Source: Rhizophlyctis rosea
Lineage: Eukaryota; Chytridiomycota; Chytridiomycetes; Rhizophlyctidales; Rhizophlyctidaceae
Assembly (NCBI GenBank): GCA_027596075.1
Contig: JADGJC010000112.1
Coordinates: 52,724 to 116,723 of the forward strand
Direction of reading: 5' to 3'
Length of the DNA: 64,000 bases
The position numbers and the translations under genes were made by a program. Each line of letters opens with the position of its first letter. Position 1 is the first letter of the stretch. Below are positions 34,719 to 45,444 of this stretch, piece by piece. The notes under the pieces are model-generated. The model saw nothing but the letters and a program-made list of their open reading frames with translations, made no database searches and was not told where the DNA came from.

Positions 34719-36783
34719 TCAAGCTTGCATTTCATCAGCATTGCGAATGATCTCATGGTAGAAGGAGATACATTCCAAGTAGGCATCAATCCCAATCCTC
34801 TCATCTATCGTATGAACACCGAAAGTTTCTTCAACCCGCCTGGCGTCAAACCTGCAAGGCACCAGACTAAGTATGAACTGGTCTTGTGATACTGCTGCTT
34901 CCGTCATCTTACCGATAGATATTCCTAGTCAAATCCCAATAATGCCTCGTGTCGGTGTTCGCAGGCATCAACGCCGGTGCCACAACAACATCCGGCTTTT
35001 TGTCCTCACCACTTCCACCCACTTTCGATTCAGTCCTCCCAAACACATGCTGGATGGTCCCTCCCATCACATCCCACGTCTTTCCATTGCTCGGACTGCG
35101 CGGCGAAGGCTCCAGCTGATCGATAATCTTCACCGTCACTTTTCCCCACTTTGGTTTCCCGTCATCATTATGTGTCCGGTTATGGTTGTCCACACTCGAC
35201 TCGATGAGCGTCAGGTTGCGCTTTTGCGCAATCGGGCTAATCACGCGGAGGAGGTGGTGCGGGACGTCTTTGGCCTGTTGATGAATTGCGACACGTTGGT
35301 TGATGGTTGCTGACGTAAGTTCTGGAAGAGCGTTGACTGCAAGTAGGGAAGAGTGAAACAACACTGAATCAATAGGGCAGGTTTCCGTGTTGGAGGCGAG
35401 GTCTTCATACCTTTGACTCCGCCCTCAATCAAATCGACCGCCTGGCTCGTTCTCATCAGATACCTGAAGTACAGATCCTCAGATAGCCTTTCGATCACGT
35501 GCTTCCTATATTTGCCAATATGCATAACAGCTTTTCGCAACCAAGCATCCATGTCTTCGGCGAAGCGAGCTTGACACCGCAACGCTTCCAAGAACGGATG
35601 ATCATCGTCTAGTTGGGGTGTATAAGGATTGCCTTCCGCGGCATGAATGATCTCCGCCAAGATGCCTATGCCGGTATGGTCCGGAGGAATGCTAGAATGG
35701 CCTCCGGGGGTTTCAATGGAGATCTGAATGTCGGTGTAACCCTTCTCTTGGGTTGCAATCTCCGCTACCGTGATCCCATTCACATCCTCAAGCCCAGTTC
35801 CTTCATCAATCAAAAAAGCAATCTTGTCTTTCAAGCCTCGGGACAGAAGAGTGTTTGCAATGAATTTAGCTCCCTAGCAAATTTTCACATGTATCAGAGC
35901 CCCATTCGGCATATACTGATAGACAGGTGACGAACCTGATGCCCAGAGATCTCCTCATCACTTCCAAACCCAAGAATCACAGTGCGCTTCGGCTTGAAAT
36001 CCAGTTGTAAGAGTACTTCCACCGCCTCTAGGATTGCCAACAATGTGGATTTGGTGTCGACCGAGCCACGACCCCACACGTATTTCCCGTCGTTATGGCC
36101 TTCAAATGGCGGGTACGACCATTGATCAAGCGTCGCGTTGGGTACAGGAACCGTGTCGATATGTGACATGAGAAGGATGGGTTCGAGATCCTTGTCAGTG
36201 CCTTCCCACGTGTACAGCAAGGAGTATCTATTGATAACCTCTCGTTTCAAGGTAGCATGCCTGGTTTTGATCATCAGATCGGTATGACTATGAACAATTT
36301 GATGTGGACTTACACTTTCTCGAAACGCGCCTCCAAGAAGGTATGAAATTTCAGGAATCCTTCCCGGCTGGGATCGGGTACATCATCTGGCAAAGGCGTC
36401 TTGTTTCTCAAGAAGTCGTAGGAGATTGTTTCGATTTTGATAGCTTCCGAAAGACGTTCCGCAGCAGCGGTTTTGAACGTGTCGCGGAACGGAGTTTGTT
36501 CTTTGAAGATTTTTCGGTAGTTTTCAGTGATATCTTCGCGACTCTGTGGTGCAAGGGGTTCGGCTTGTTCGCAGACGGAGGTGGAAACATCGGCGGAAGG
36601 GATACCGCTTTTATCAGTCGGGGAGTGGCGACAAGTAACTGTAAACAAAAGCAGGAGGGACAACAAGCCCAGAGCAGTGGAAACCCAGCGACGACGCGTC
36701 ATATGTCCGGCGGCCCTTTGGGACGCGCGCCCTGTAGGAGCGTCGAGTGTCTTGTAGACAGATATTGCCTTGAAGTCAGCCAT
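34719..36783 (-). CDS. M20 family carboxypeptidase (CPS1/PM20D1-like), membrane anchored
   Basis: Metallopeptidase resembling yeast vacuolar carboxypeptidase S. Five exons: 36783-36314, 36260-35936, 35873-35411, 35336-34913 and 34866-34719. The start gives MADFKAISVYKTLDAP; residues about 34-50 (STALGLLSLLLLFTV) form a single signal anchor. Zinc-site motifs of the M20 family are present: MSHIDTVPV (His, Asp), WGRGSVDTKST (Asp), SDEEISGHQ (Glu pair). The dimerisation lid contains ISIETPGGHSSIPPDHTGIG. The C-terminal RFDARRVEETFGVHTIDERI carries the last conserved region. An N-terminal anchor with lumenal catalytic domain fits vacuolar delivery, as known for Cps1. Confidence 0.93.
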
Positions 36784-36980
36784 ATCTGTTGAGGATGCAG
36801 TTGGCTGTCTGCAGATGGTGGGGAAAAGCGAATTGGCGGACGCAAATCTGGACGCAAATTGCGAGTGTGCAAGGGTGTGGGCGATGATGTGATCAGCCAG
36901 CTGATGCCAAGCCACAACCAGCAGGGGCTATTTTTATCCGCTTCCCCTTTCAACTCCTTTCAACCTCATTGGCCGGAACA

Positions 36981-38171
36981 ATGAGATCAGTTGCAACCCT
37001 CAGCAATAGTCTAAGACCGTGGCGTAGTCTCAGCCGACATCCGCGAGCGTCAAGATGTTTCGCCTCAGTGGCGGATCAGGGACCTGGTTCCGTGCGATCG
37101 CCATCAACTATTGCAGTTAACCGAAGCAGTGCCGATATTGCGAAGAGAGCTGCTTGTGTTCAATTATTGTTGACTAGATGGGGTATTGAAGGTGCTATCA
37201 AAGGGTCTGAGAAAGGTACTGAAAAAGGTACGCGTAACCACCAAGGGCCAGTGACGCGACATACTTGTTATCTCAACACCAACATAACATTCCTAGACCC
37301 TCGAGTTGAGCAGAGCTTTCAGGCGGTGACGAAGACTTTGGAAGAGACCCCAGTAGGCGGTTTTCTCACAAAACAGGAGCAAGATGCTCTGTCACTACCT
37401 CTTGGAGCTTGGTCTGCGGAACATAACTTGGAACCACGATGGGAATCGTTCGGCATCCTACTGTGGACTCTTGGGATTATCAGTCATATACCGGAATACA
37501 CAAAAACTTTCCCACGCGAGATTCTCTTCAAAGCAACGGGGATCATCCCTGCGCACCCTTCCACAGTATTGAGTTTCCTGCAGGTAGAGTGCTGCTGAGT
37601 TGTGCTGGTATTCTCCCACTGCCACTCAACTCAAAACTAGCCAACATAGCACTTCGAAGCCAACAGTCGGATCGTAGCTGCGGATTCCTTTATTCATGAA
37701 GTAAACAAAGCTGAGGCATGGTACTGGCGTAGTAAAGCTCAAGTACTAGTGGACCTGCAAACTTTCATGAACGGGGAAGGTCCGGAGGTCGAAAAGGCAA
37801 AACGGTGGGTGCAGTTGCAAAATCAGATTTGAAAGAGACCATTGCTGAAATTGACCGACTGTACCATCAGAAATCTCCCACAAACTCTCCGCGCCACTCT
37901 TCATACCCTTCCAACCGCTCTCTCACAAGCGTCCGCCCGCGCACACCACGATAACCTGATCTCTTCCCGAATCAACGACGATTTTGGAGTGGACGAAAAA
38001 GCATACGGAGATCTGGACGATCACACCATTTCTCTAGCTGCTAGCATTGCTCAGGATCGGTTGGCGGCATTGGGATGGATAGCTGGGGTTCGGGAGTGGG
38101 ATGTTGGGAAGGATGAGGAGATCCCGTTTATCAATCCACTTGGGAGTTTGTGGACGCCAAAAGAGGTGTGA
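36981..38171 (+). CDS. DUF4272-like protein with mitochondrial-type presequence
   Basis: Exon 1 (36981-37583) starts MRSVATLSNSLRPWRSLSRH, a likely mitochondrial presequence, then AKRAACVQLLLTRWGIEGAI and ESFGILLWTLGIISHIPEYT, resembling DUF4272 proteins. Exon 2 starts at 37650 (HFEANSRIVAADSFIHEVNK). The C-terminal SIAQDRLAALGWIAGVREWD is typical of the domain end. Between 37790 and 37960 the frame changes twice: the blocks VAKSDLKETIAEID and NDDFGVDEKAYGDL lie in different frames. Either one or two very short introns, or indels (real or from assembly), must explain this; I cannot decide. Function unknown. Confidence 0.72.
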
Positions 38172-39208
38172 TGGGGCAGGTCTGCCATGTTTTCAAATGA
38201 CCCTTTGAATAATAGCGGCCATATGCCCTTTTTGGACATCTTGAATCTGATGTCGTACAACACATATATTCTTGACGGCAATCTGGAGACATTTGGCCTC
38301 CTGCCCAATGTGCGGCTATAGAATGATATCAAGGTGAACATGGTTGGGCGAATCACCGAAAGAATACCAGCAGATTGAATTGGATATGTTACCTTTCCCA
38401 CAACACTTTGCAATGTGTTGTTACCATTCGGTGTGGCAACACCGCTGGTGATGCCGACTGGGCTTGCGATCATTGGATCTCCAACCGCGGCAATCACAGC
38501 GATTGCTATGCTATGTCCCTAGATAGCGCCAAACCCCTTGCCTACCACCACCACAATGACTACCACATCTACTGCGACTACACCTACAGTCATAACATTG
38601 ACGGTCACTGTGAAGCCTCCAAACACCACCACTACCTCACCTGCCGCACCCTCCCCCATCCAAACCGACATGATCCCTTACATCAAAATGTGGAACTGCT
38701 TTGCCTCATATTACAATTCCTGGAGACACCCTCAGTACCACCAATTAAGTATCGTAGTGACGGCCGCAAATGCCGGTCAAGCCAATGCGGACTGGGATTG
38801 CGATGTCAAGATTCATAGTCTCTGTATAAAGTATGTTTCTGACAGTGGGGGAAGGGGGGGAGGGGGGAAAGAATCAACTGTCACGGTAAATTTTCCAACC
38901 ACCACCTCTGCCTCCCCATACCCTCACTCAACCATAGCCATCAATGCTGCTTCAGCTTGATGGCTGTAAGTTGGAATGTGCCCCTCACATTGCTCCACAT
39001 TCAAAGGACCCTGGCATGGCAGCCTTCCCAATATCAATCTACCTTCATATGGGTATATCATAACTGTGCCACTTTGTGCCGCACAACCCTTGCAAAGCAA
39101 GTACCTACCCCAAGGCAGTGAGGGTTACTACCTACTTTCATCCTTTCAAGCTTCAGCAATTGAAGCTGCCCTGCCCAACCTCTCAACCTAGTGGTACCGT
39201 GATTCAGG
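38172..39208. other. intergenic with Thr-rich ORF of doubtful status
   Basis: A plus-strand ORF at 38538-38960 (140 codons, starts MPTTTTMTTTSTATTPTVIT) is Thr-rich and might encode a surface protein, but it overlaps another long frame (38375-38818) and a minus-strand frame (38497-38051), has no clear signal peptide and no recognised domain. Confidence 0.25.
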
Positions 39209-41043
39209 ATGTACTTGCTGTACGGACTAGCCAGCCTGCTTTGCGCATCGCTTGCGCGAGGTGAGCTCAGCAAAGAAAACAACGACCAGACAATTCTGGG
39301 TGCCTCGGAACAGCCGATTGCTTCGTTATGGGATCCTGCACCACTAAGAGTCGCAATTATCGGCGCAGGCGCTGCCGGCACTTCTACGGTAGGACTTGGA
39401 TCAACTTGAAGGGTGTTCTGACAGTCACTCAACTCTCGAGCAGGCATATTTTTTGCGCCAGCTGGAACAGTCACAATCAGCCGCCCAACAAGGCGCTCCC
39501 ATCGGTGTTACTATTTATGAGCGTTCCACTCGCATAGGCGGTCGTGCCCGTATCCTTCCTCTGAACGTCACTGTGTGCTCAGACGAACCCACCGAATGTT
39601 ACAATACCACCCAACATATCGAACTTGGCGCTTCGATTTTTGCAGCCAAGAACCACCACCTAGTCAACGCGTCTCGCGCCTTGAACTTGACTTTAGTCGA
39701 TTTGTCCAAAGGTGGCGGCAAAGACCGTGTAGGGGTATGGGATGGTGAAGGCTGGCGTATTCTCCAAACTGGGAAAGGAATCCCCGGCTCAGACGGCTGG
39801 CTCGGAGACGTCGTCGACAAAGCCAAAATAATCGCTCGCTACGGTCTGTTTCATGGCCCTCTGCAAGCCGCAAAAATTGGTCGCGACATCGCCGCCCGCT
39901 TCTTCTCTATCTATGACCTACTCTCCGCCACAACACCCTTCAATCGTATTGATAATCTTGTACGGGAGCTGGGATTGTGGGAGGAGGTGTCGACGTCTTC
40001 TTTGGAGTACTTCCGGGATGTGAAGGGGATTAATGAGGCTTTTGTGACGGAGTTTGTTGGGGGAATTACGAAGAACACGTATTTGCAAGAGATTGCTGCT
40101 ACCAGCGCATTTGGAGGTGCGATTGCCTTATATAGTGGTACCAATGATCTCTTCCACGTGGAGGGCGGGAACTATCAGATCTTTGAGCGGATGGTGAAGG
40201 ACGAGGACGTCAAATTGGGGAACGCAGTGGAGAGTATTGAACGTGTCGAGAAGAATGGTGCTTCTACATTCATCGTAGAGGCGCAGGATGGTTCAAAGAA
40301 AACTTTCGACGTGGTCGTTGTTGCCGCTCCTCTGGTTCGTATTTGCGCGCATCAATCACATTGCTGACCGACGCTAACCATAATGTTTCCGAAGCCTGCG
40401 TCCGAGATCAAGTTCCGTGGGATCGCAGTAGGCGACTTTCCCATGCTGACATACGTCCAACTTTATGGTAAGCTATTCGGCAATGCCATCAAGACAGGGA
40501 TGACTGAATTCTAAACTGAGTTACATAGTAACAATCGTCGTTGGAACATTCAACCCCCGATACTTTGGCCTTACCCATCACTCCGAAGTACCCGAAGGGA
40601 TCTTCGTCCCATCTGAACCCTCCTCGCAAACCATCCCATACGTGCCATTCTTCACTATGGGGAAATCCGACATAGGCCCCAAAACGTCCATTGCGAAATT
40701 TTTCTCACCACGCCCTATCTCCGAAACAGATCTGAACGCCATCTTCGCTGTGCGTGAACAGACTCACCGGCATGCATGGGATTTACCTGGGTCATATCCG
40801 TATCTGCCTGTCAGGGACGAGAGCTGGAAAGTGCCGGTAGAGGTTGCGGATGGGGTGTATTATGTTAACGCAATGGAGTCGTGGATCTCTACTATGGAGA
40901 CTGAGACGGTTAGTGGTAGGAATGTGGCGAACATGATCTGGAAGAGGCTGCAGTCAAAGCTGCAGAAGGAGCAGAAGAAGAAGAAGGAGGAGCGAGAGTA
41001 TTGGAAAGACGACTATTACTGTTGGGAAGTAGGTTATTGTTGA
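39209..41043 (+). CDS. prenylcysteine oxidase (PCYOX1-like), secreted or lysosomal flavoenzyme
   Basis: FAD-dependent thioether oxidase that cleaves prenylcysteine from degraded prenylated proteins. Four exons: 39209-39388, 39444-40334, 40395-40467 and 40529-41043. MYLLYGLASLLCASLARG is a signal peptide. The dinucleotide-binding motif VAIIGAGAAGTST spans the first intron and is followed by the GGRA motif in STRIGGRARIL. HIELGASIFAAKNHHLVNA, EFVGGITKNTYLQEI and NLFHVEGGN-type text (NDLFHVEGGNYQIF) are characteristic. The C-terminal part has AMESWISTMETETVSGRNVA. The last 35 residues are strongly charged (Lys/Glu repeats), then YYCWEVGYC, an unusual ending. Confidence 0.92.
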
Positions 41044-41166
41044 TATTCCGTATGGAAATTGTACGCTCCTTGTAAGTATCCACTTTGTTGATTATTTGTC
41101 AGTATATACATATGATATGAGACATGGGTGCTGTACAGATGGAGGATATACATGTCTGTGAGATTA

Positions 41167-41905
41167 TCACATCGCTACTCCATAGGAGGCAAAGTTTCTT
41201 GTCACTACCCCAATCTCGAAGTGCACCTTCCCCATGGGTACAGTTGTAAGTCTGAATCTGTCCGTTGGGGAGTAGATCGTATTGAGGTTCCGTAGTTGCG
41301 GTGTTGCGCCCAGAAAGTATGCTGAAGGGAAACGTACGGCATGAGATAATGTCTTTTTGTCGATCAAAGGTTCAAGAGAAGTAATACGCACACCATACTG
41401 GATCCATAACACTTCCTGCAGGCCGCCACGTTACGCAGTCCAGCTTGTGGAGGCCTGGGGTTGTGGGGATGTGAACAAAGCCATACCCATCTGGATGATC
41501 GTAAGTGACCTGGTCAGCAAAATCGCAATCCTCAACAAATTAGGTGAAGCACAATCATATAGCACTCACACAGCTCATTCCGTCCAAACATATCCTGATG
41601 GAACACCTGCACCTGGAGTTTCGGCCATCCGCGTATTGTCTTTGTCGCGTAATGTACGTCAATAGGATGCCTCCATATTGTTACTTCTGGATCCTTCAGA
41701 AGGAGAAAAATCAAAACATTATCAATCAAGGTGATTGCTGTTATGAGGAACCTACGCTTGGCAAGTCCACCTGCGTTCTTCCCTCCGTGTCTCCTTCCAC
41801 GACTTTCCATTCGTCTCCCGCCACAACAGCCCATTTGCAGCAGAGTTCTGGGCGTGGGAAGCCTGACGCACCCTGAAGGGTACCGATGATATGTAGTTCG
41901 GCCAT
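41167..41905 (-). CDS. B9D2: B9D2 homologue, ciliary transition-zone protein
   Basis: B9-domain (C2-like) protein of the MKS module that gates the cilium base. Four exons: 41905-41756, 41693-41570, 41490-41399 and 41352-41167. [20 protein letters not shown] aligns with the start of human B9D2, then [73 protein letters not shown] and the end [19 protein letters not shown]. All junctions keep frame. Full length for the family (about 175-185 residues). With CFAP298 this is direct evidence for a flagellated life stage. Confidence 0.95.
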
Positions 41906-42221
41906 GCTTTCTTGGTATGAGCGGTTGTGGTGTGACTGCACTGGCACTTGCAGGATTTACTATACCCAAACTTATGTGAGACTTGGACTGATATGCTACA
42001 TATGCTATTGCTGCGCGAATTGGAATTTTGTGCAAGCTGGATGGCCCCTCGCGTCGTGTGGCGCCGTAGCTGACGTGATCATGAGCCAAGCCACAAATTT
42101 GGGGATTATCCCCAGCCAACGCGCGAAGTTGAACCATCATTCTCTTTCACTCCTATACATCTTTTGATCTCTCATTTTCCAACATGCGCATGCTCATTCT
42201 CATGCTGCCTCAAGTTCATCA

Positions 42222-42271
42222 GACTCATGTGGCCATCCATCCATCACTGGGTTCAAGTCCCAGATGAGTCT
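42222..42271 (+). ncRNA. armless tRNA-like hairpin (acceptor plus T-arm only)
   Basis: GACTCAT pairs perfectly with ATGAGTC over seven bases and the T-arm is perfect (CTGGG-TTCAAGT-CCCAG). Only 18 bases (GTGGCCATCCATCCATCA) lie between the 5' acceptor strand and the T-arm, so there is no room for D and anticodon arms. Total 49-50 bases. The same architecture as the element at 16032-16078, with different sequence. It stands upstream of B9D2 and just before repeat family A. Confidence 0.6.
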
Positions 42272-42429
42272 TTACAACCGCATGGGCTTCCTTCACCGAC
42301 AGGTCTCCCTTTCAAGACCATCCTGGGACAGGAATGAAGCATTCGCCTTTTTGGGTTCCGCTCGCCCGCGCATTTTCAGGGCTAGGTTACGTACAAGACC
42401 AAGATTCAAGACCAAGACCACGGCTGGGT

Positions 42430-43256
42430 TCGGGTGTTGAGGTATAGACTGGAGGCGGGGACGTGAAGTGCCGAGAGGTATATATCTCTTACCCATTGTC
42501 ATTCGTCGAGTAATGTTCACTGACTTTCCTCTGCAGTTTACCTCTCCTTGGAAGGCACATGCGGGGAAGGGGAAACTGGGATTGAGGGACAGATTGGACG
42601 CGGGGACGTGAAGTGCCGATAGGTATATATCTCTTACTCATCGTCATTCATTGAGTAACGTCCACTGACTTTCGTTTGCAGATTACCTCACCTCGGAAGG
42701 CACATGCGGGGAAGGGGAGACTGGGATAGTCAAGCACCCCTCGGAAGGGGCAGCCGGTATGTATTCTGCCATTCAGCCACCCATCCATCCAATGTTCATA
42801 TACACTTACCTTTGCTCTATCACTTTCTTTCCGCAGCATCCCCCAGCCAGCCATAGCCTGAAGCATGCAGCCGTCCAGTATGGTCCCATGGGTGAGGACA
42901 GTGGTCGGTGGTCCCCCGTGCCTTTGACGGTCTAAGGGTGTACGCCCAAGGGCCCATATAGGATTTCACGGGATCCAGCATGTGGAGGGTGGCAACGATG
43001 CTCTTGGGCCCACCTGGGACCTCTATTAGGATCAGTCCTCACGTACTGACTGGTAGATGTTCCAGGCGTTCAGAAGCGGAGCCATTGGCGCTGGGCTGTT
43101 GGCGTTGGGTGGGAGGGAGGAGTGGGGACGAAGGTGGATAGTGTGGGATTGTGGAGTGCCCATAGGTATGTTCCTATTCGTTTTTTTTTCTTCAGTACAT
43201 GCACTGATAGTCTTCCGCAGATTAGCCGCTCTTGTTAGTTACTCAAGAACTAGCTG
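42430..43256 (+). repeat. repeat family A, plus-strand copies: non-coding element with intron-like gaps
   Basis: Plus-strand relatives of the 16-17 kb block. Two tandem sub-copies share ggcggggacgtgaagtgccg, a GT-AG gap (42478-42536 and 42623-42681, both 59 bases), and a mini-exon with GGAAGGCACATGCGGGGAAG. The second mini-exon (42682-42756) continues to the CCCC/GGGG hairpin and GGGGCAGCCG, then an 80-base gap (42757-42836) and CAGCCAGCCATAGCC; the minus-strand copy has an 80-base gap at the same place followed by CAGCCAGCCGTAGCC. Further on, GTGGAGGGTGGCAACGATGC and GAGCCATTGGCGCTGGGCTG also match the other locus, and a last gap lies at 43166-43220. The gaps are less conserved than the blocks between them. 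Confidence 0.7.
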
Positions 43257-43331
43257 GCTCCGGTCCCTTGGGGGATCGCATCCATGTTGGAGACGCATGG
43301 TGCGAGGAGGGTTCGAATCCCTCTCGGAGTC
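43257..43331 (+). ncRNA. tRNA-like sequence with one long hairpin in place of D and anticodon arms
   Basis: GCTCCGG pairs seven of seven (two G-T) with TCGGAGT. The T-arm is perfect (GAGGG-TTCGAAT-CCCTC). The 43 bases between contain a nine-pair hairpin CGCA.CCATG / CATGGTGCG with a nine-base loop. Length is 75 bases, as in a tRNA, but no cloverleaf fits. It lies at the 3' end of the repeat-family-A block on the same strand, 36 bases after the last AG. The 5' half is similar to that of the element at 27313. Confidence 0.6.
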
Positions 43332-43805
43332 ATATCAAATTCGCATATTGTGGTTGCCCTTGCTTCTAACTCCATTCTTCGTCAAGTGAATAGCTCCAAG
43401 ATTGTCAGTGATGTGCTGTAATGCATCAAGCCTTCCGTGTTTCCATTGGCGCTTATAGTGACCGACAGTGCAGTTCCTTGGGGCTAGCACATATTGTGTA
43501 CATTGTAATGGATTGAAGAGGGGTGGTAATCGTGATGTACTTTTTGTCGTCTTGTAATACGAACAAGTAGTTTGCGTCTTCTTGGGTGATCTGTGTCCGG
43601 TGGATAAGAGTTTTGGATGATGGCAACCCTTCACATTGTTGGGTTACGTCGATTTTCCTCAGAAGCTATCTTCAGAACAAATTTATCCCGACACAACCAT
43701 AACAGAAGCTCTCGTATCCAATTCTGACTGGATGCATGATCATGGGGGCAGCATCTTAAATTTTTGCTTAATGTGATAATGTGAAGATAGACCAGGCCAT
43801 TCACT
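43332..43805. other. flank between tRNA-like element and dehydrogenase gene
   Basis: Minus-strand ORFs here are short and unrecognised. I see no gene. Confidence 0.35.
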
Positions 43806-44971
43806 TTATAATCCGGACGCATTTTTATGGACAGGTAAACTCCTCGTCTCGCCTTCAGCTGTGACATAGGCGGCAGTAAGTCCACCATCTACTAAGAAGT
43901 CCGTCCCGGTAATATAAGACGATTCATCTGATGCGAGGAACAAAGCAGAGTATGCTTGTTCAATTGCCTCGCCTGGAGATATGGAGGATTGGTCAATATA
44001 CATGGCCACAACAAATTAAAGTGTACGCGTCTTACCGAATCTACCGATAGGTACGTGCACCAATCGTCGCTGCTTCTTTTCTTCGGTGTTTAGGAAGTCC
44101 ATTAGGAGGGGTGTGCGGAGTGGGCCGGGGCAGAGGGCGTTTACGCGGATGTTTTCGCGGGCGTGGATGACGGCTAGTTCGCGGCTAGATAGTGTTTCTG
44201 TGTCAGTCAGCTTCATCGTGATGTTTTCATCCCCTGACACACAGCACTCACGTCATAGCAAGGACGGCGCCCTTGGAAGAAGTGTCTGCATAAATTGATG
44301 TCCAACAATCAATGTCAAAGCGCCAATACACATTTCGAGCTTATCATTCCGTTGAACACGTTAACTCACAGGCAAGTTGTGGAGTCGCAGCTCCCCTCAC
44401 GGCTACAAAACTCGCGGTGTTGATGATACTGCCCCCACCAGCACGACGGAGTGCTGGAAGCGCGTGTTTGCAACCCCACCATACTCCTTTGACGTTGATT
44501 TGGAACGTCAAGTCCCAGATCCGTTCATCCGTTGTTTCCGCGTTGTCATCTGCCGGGTGCATGATTCCAGCGTTGTTGAAGACAATGTTCAACTTCCCTA
44601 GAGGTTCGCGTTCAGTATAATAAAGAGTGGCGGGGTTCCAAATCAACCTACCGAACTCCTTCTCAGCAACCTCGACCGCGTTCTTGATATCGGCCTCCTT
44701 TGACACGTCCACCTTGACGAAAACAGCGGATTTTGGACTCGCCTGCTCCTCAATCCGTTTAACAGTAGCGCGTCCGGTTTCTTCGTTGACATCGGCAGCG
44801 ACAATCTTTGCTCCCTCCTTCGCGAACAGAATACAGGATTCCAGACCGATACCGCTGGGAAACAGGAGGCGGTTTGTCAGTTCCGTTTCTCCCGTTTCGA
44901 CGCGAAGCAACGGGCACATACCTTCCGGCACCGGTGATGAGCGCAACCTTTCCTTCTAAGCGTCCGGGCAT
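43806..44971 (-). CDS. short-chain dehydrogenase/reductase
   Basis: Classical NAD(P)-dependent SDR of about 285 residues. Six exons: 44971-44922, 44854-44652, 44597-44370, 44285-44252, 44184-44036 and 43972-43806. The cofactor motif TGAGSGIG is formed across the first intron. NNAGIMH and the catalytic YTSSK (completed across the third intron as LAYTSSKGAVLAMT) are intact, as is the Ser in GGSIINTAS. The proline-rich RVNALCPGPLRTPLL segment and C-terminal ASDESSYITGTDFLVDGG are standard. AADVNEETGR after the second strand suggests NAD rather than NADP preference (acidic residue). Substrate unknown. Confidence 0.93.
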
Positions 44972-45444
44972 TGTTAAGTATGTGCACAAGGTCTACGTGT
45001 CGTTCAATCAGGTGAAGGGTCGGTGTAGATGCGCAAGATGACGGCGAAACTTGACAGGGTGGGAAAGGAACCCGGTTGATGAGTGCGCCACAGCACCCCG
45101 CGTGTCTCTATATTTGTGTCACCCGCAGCCGGCACGCGTGTCTCACGTGAGCAGAGACATTGCTTACCTCATCCGTGAATGGGTCACCGCCACAAAAGCA
45201 GCGTCATCAAATTATCAATCTCCACCTCATGGTTCTCGCTCTATCCACGCTTCCGCTATTCCGACCCGTTCCTTGGCACTGGGCGAAGTCCAGACTGACT
45301 GGGAAAAACATATATAGCTTTCAAACCCTCTACCCTCATACGATATCCAATACCTCTTCCTGTAATACCAAGTATCTTATCATAAGCACCCTCTCTCGAC
45401 TTTTTACTGTAACAAGTTTCAACCGCATAGCAAGAAACAGCAAT

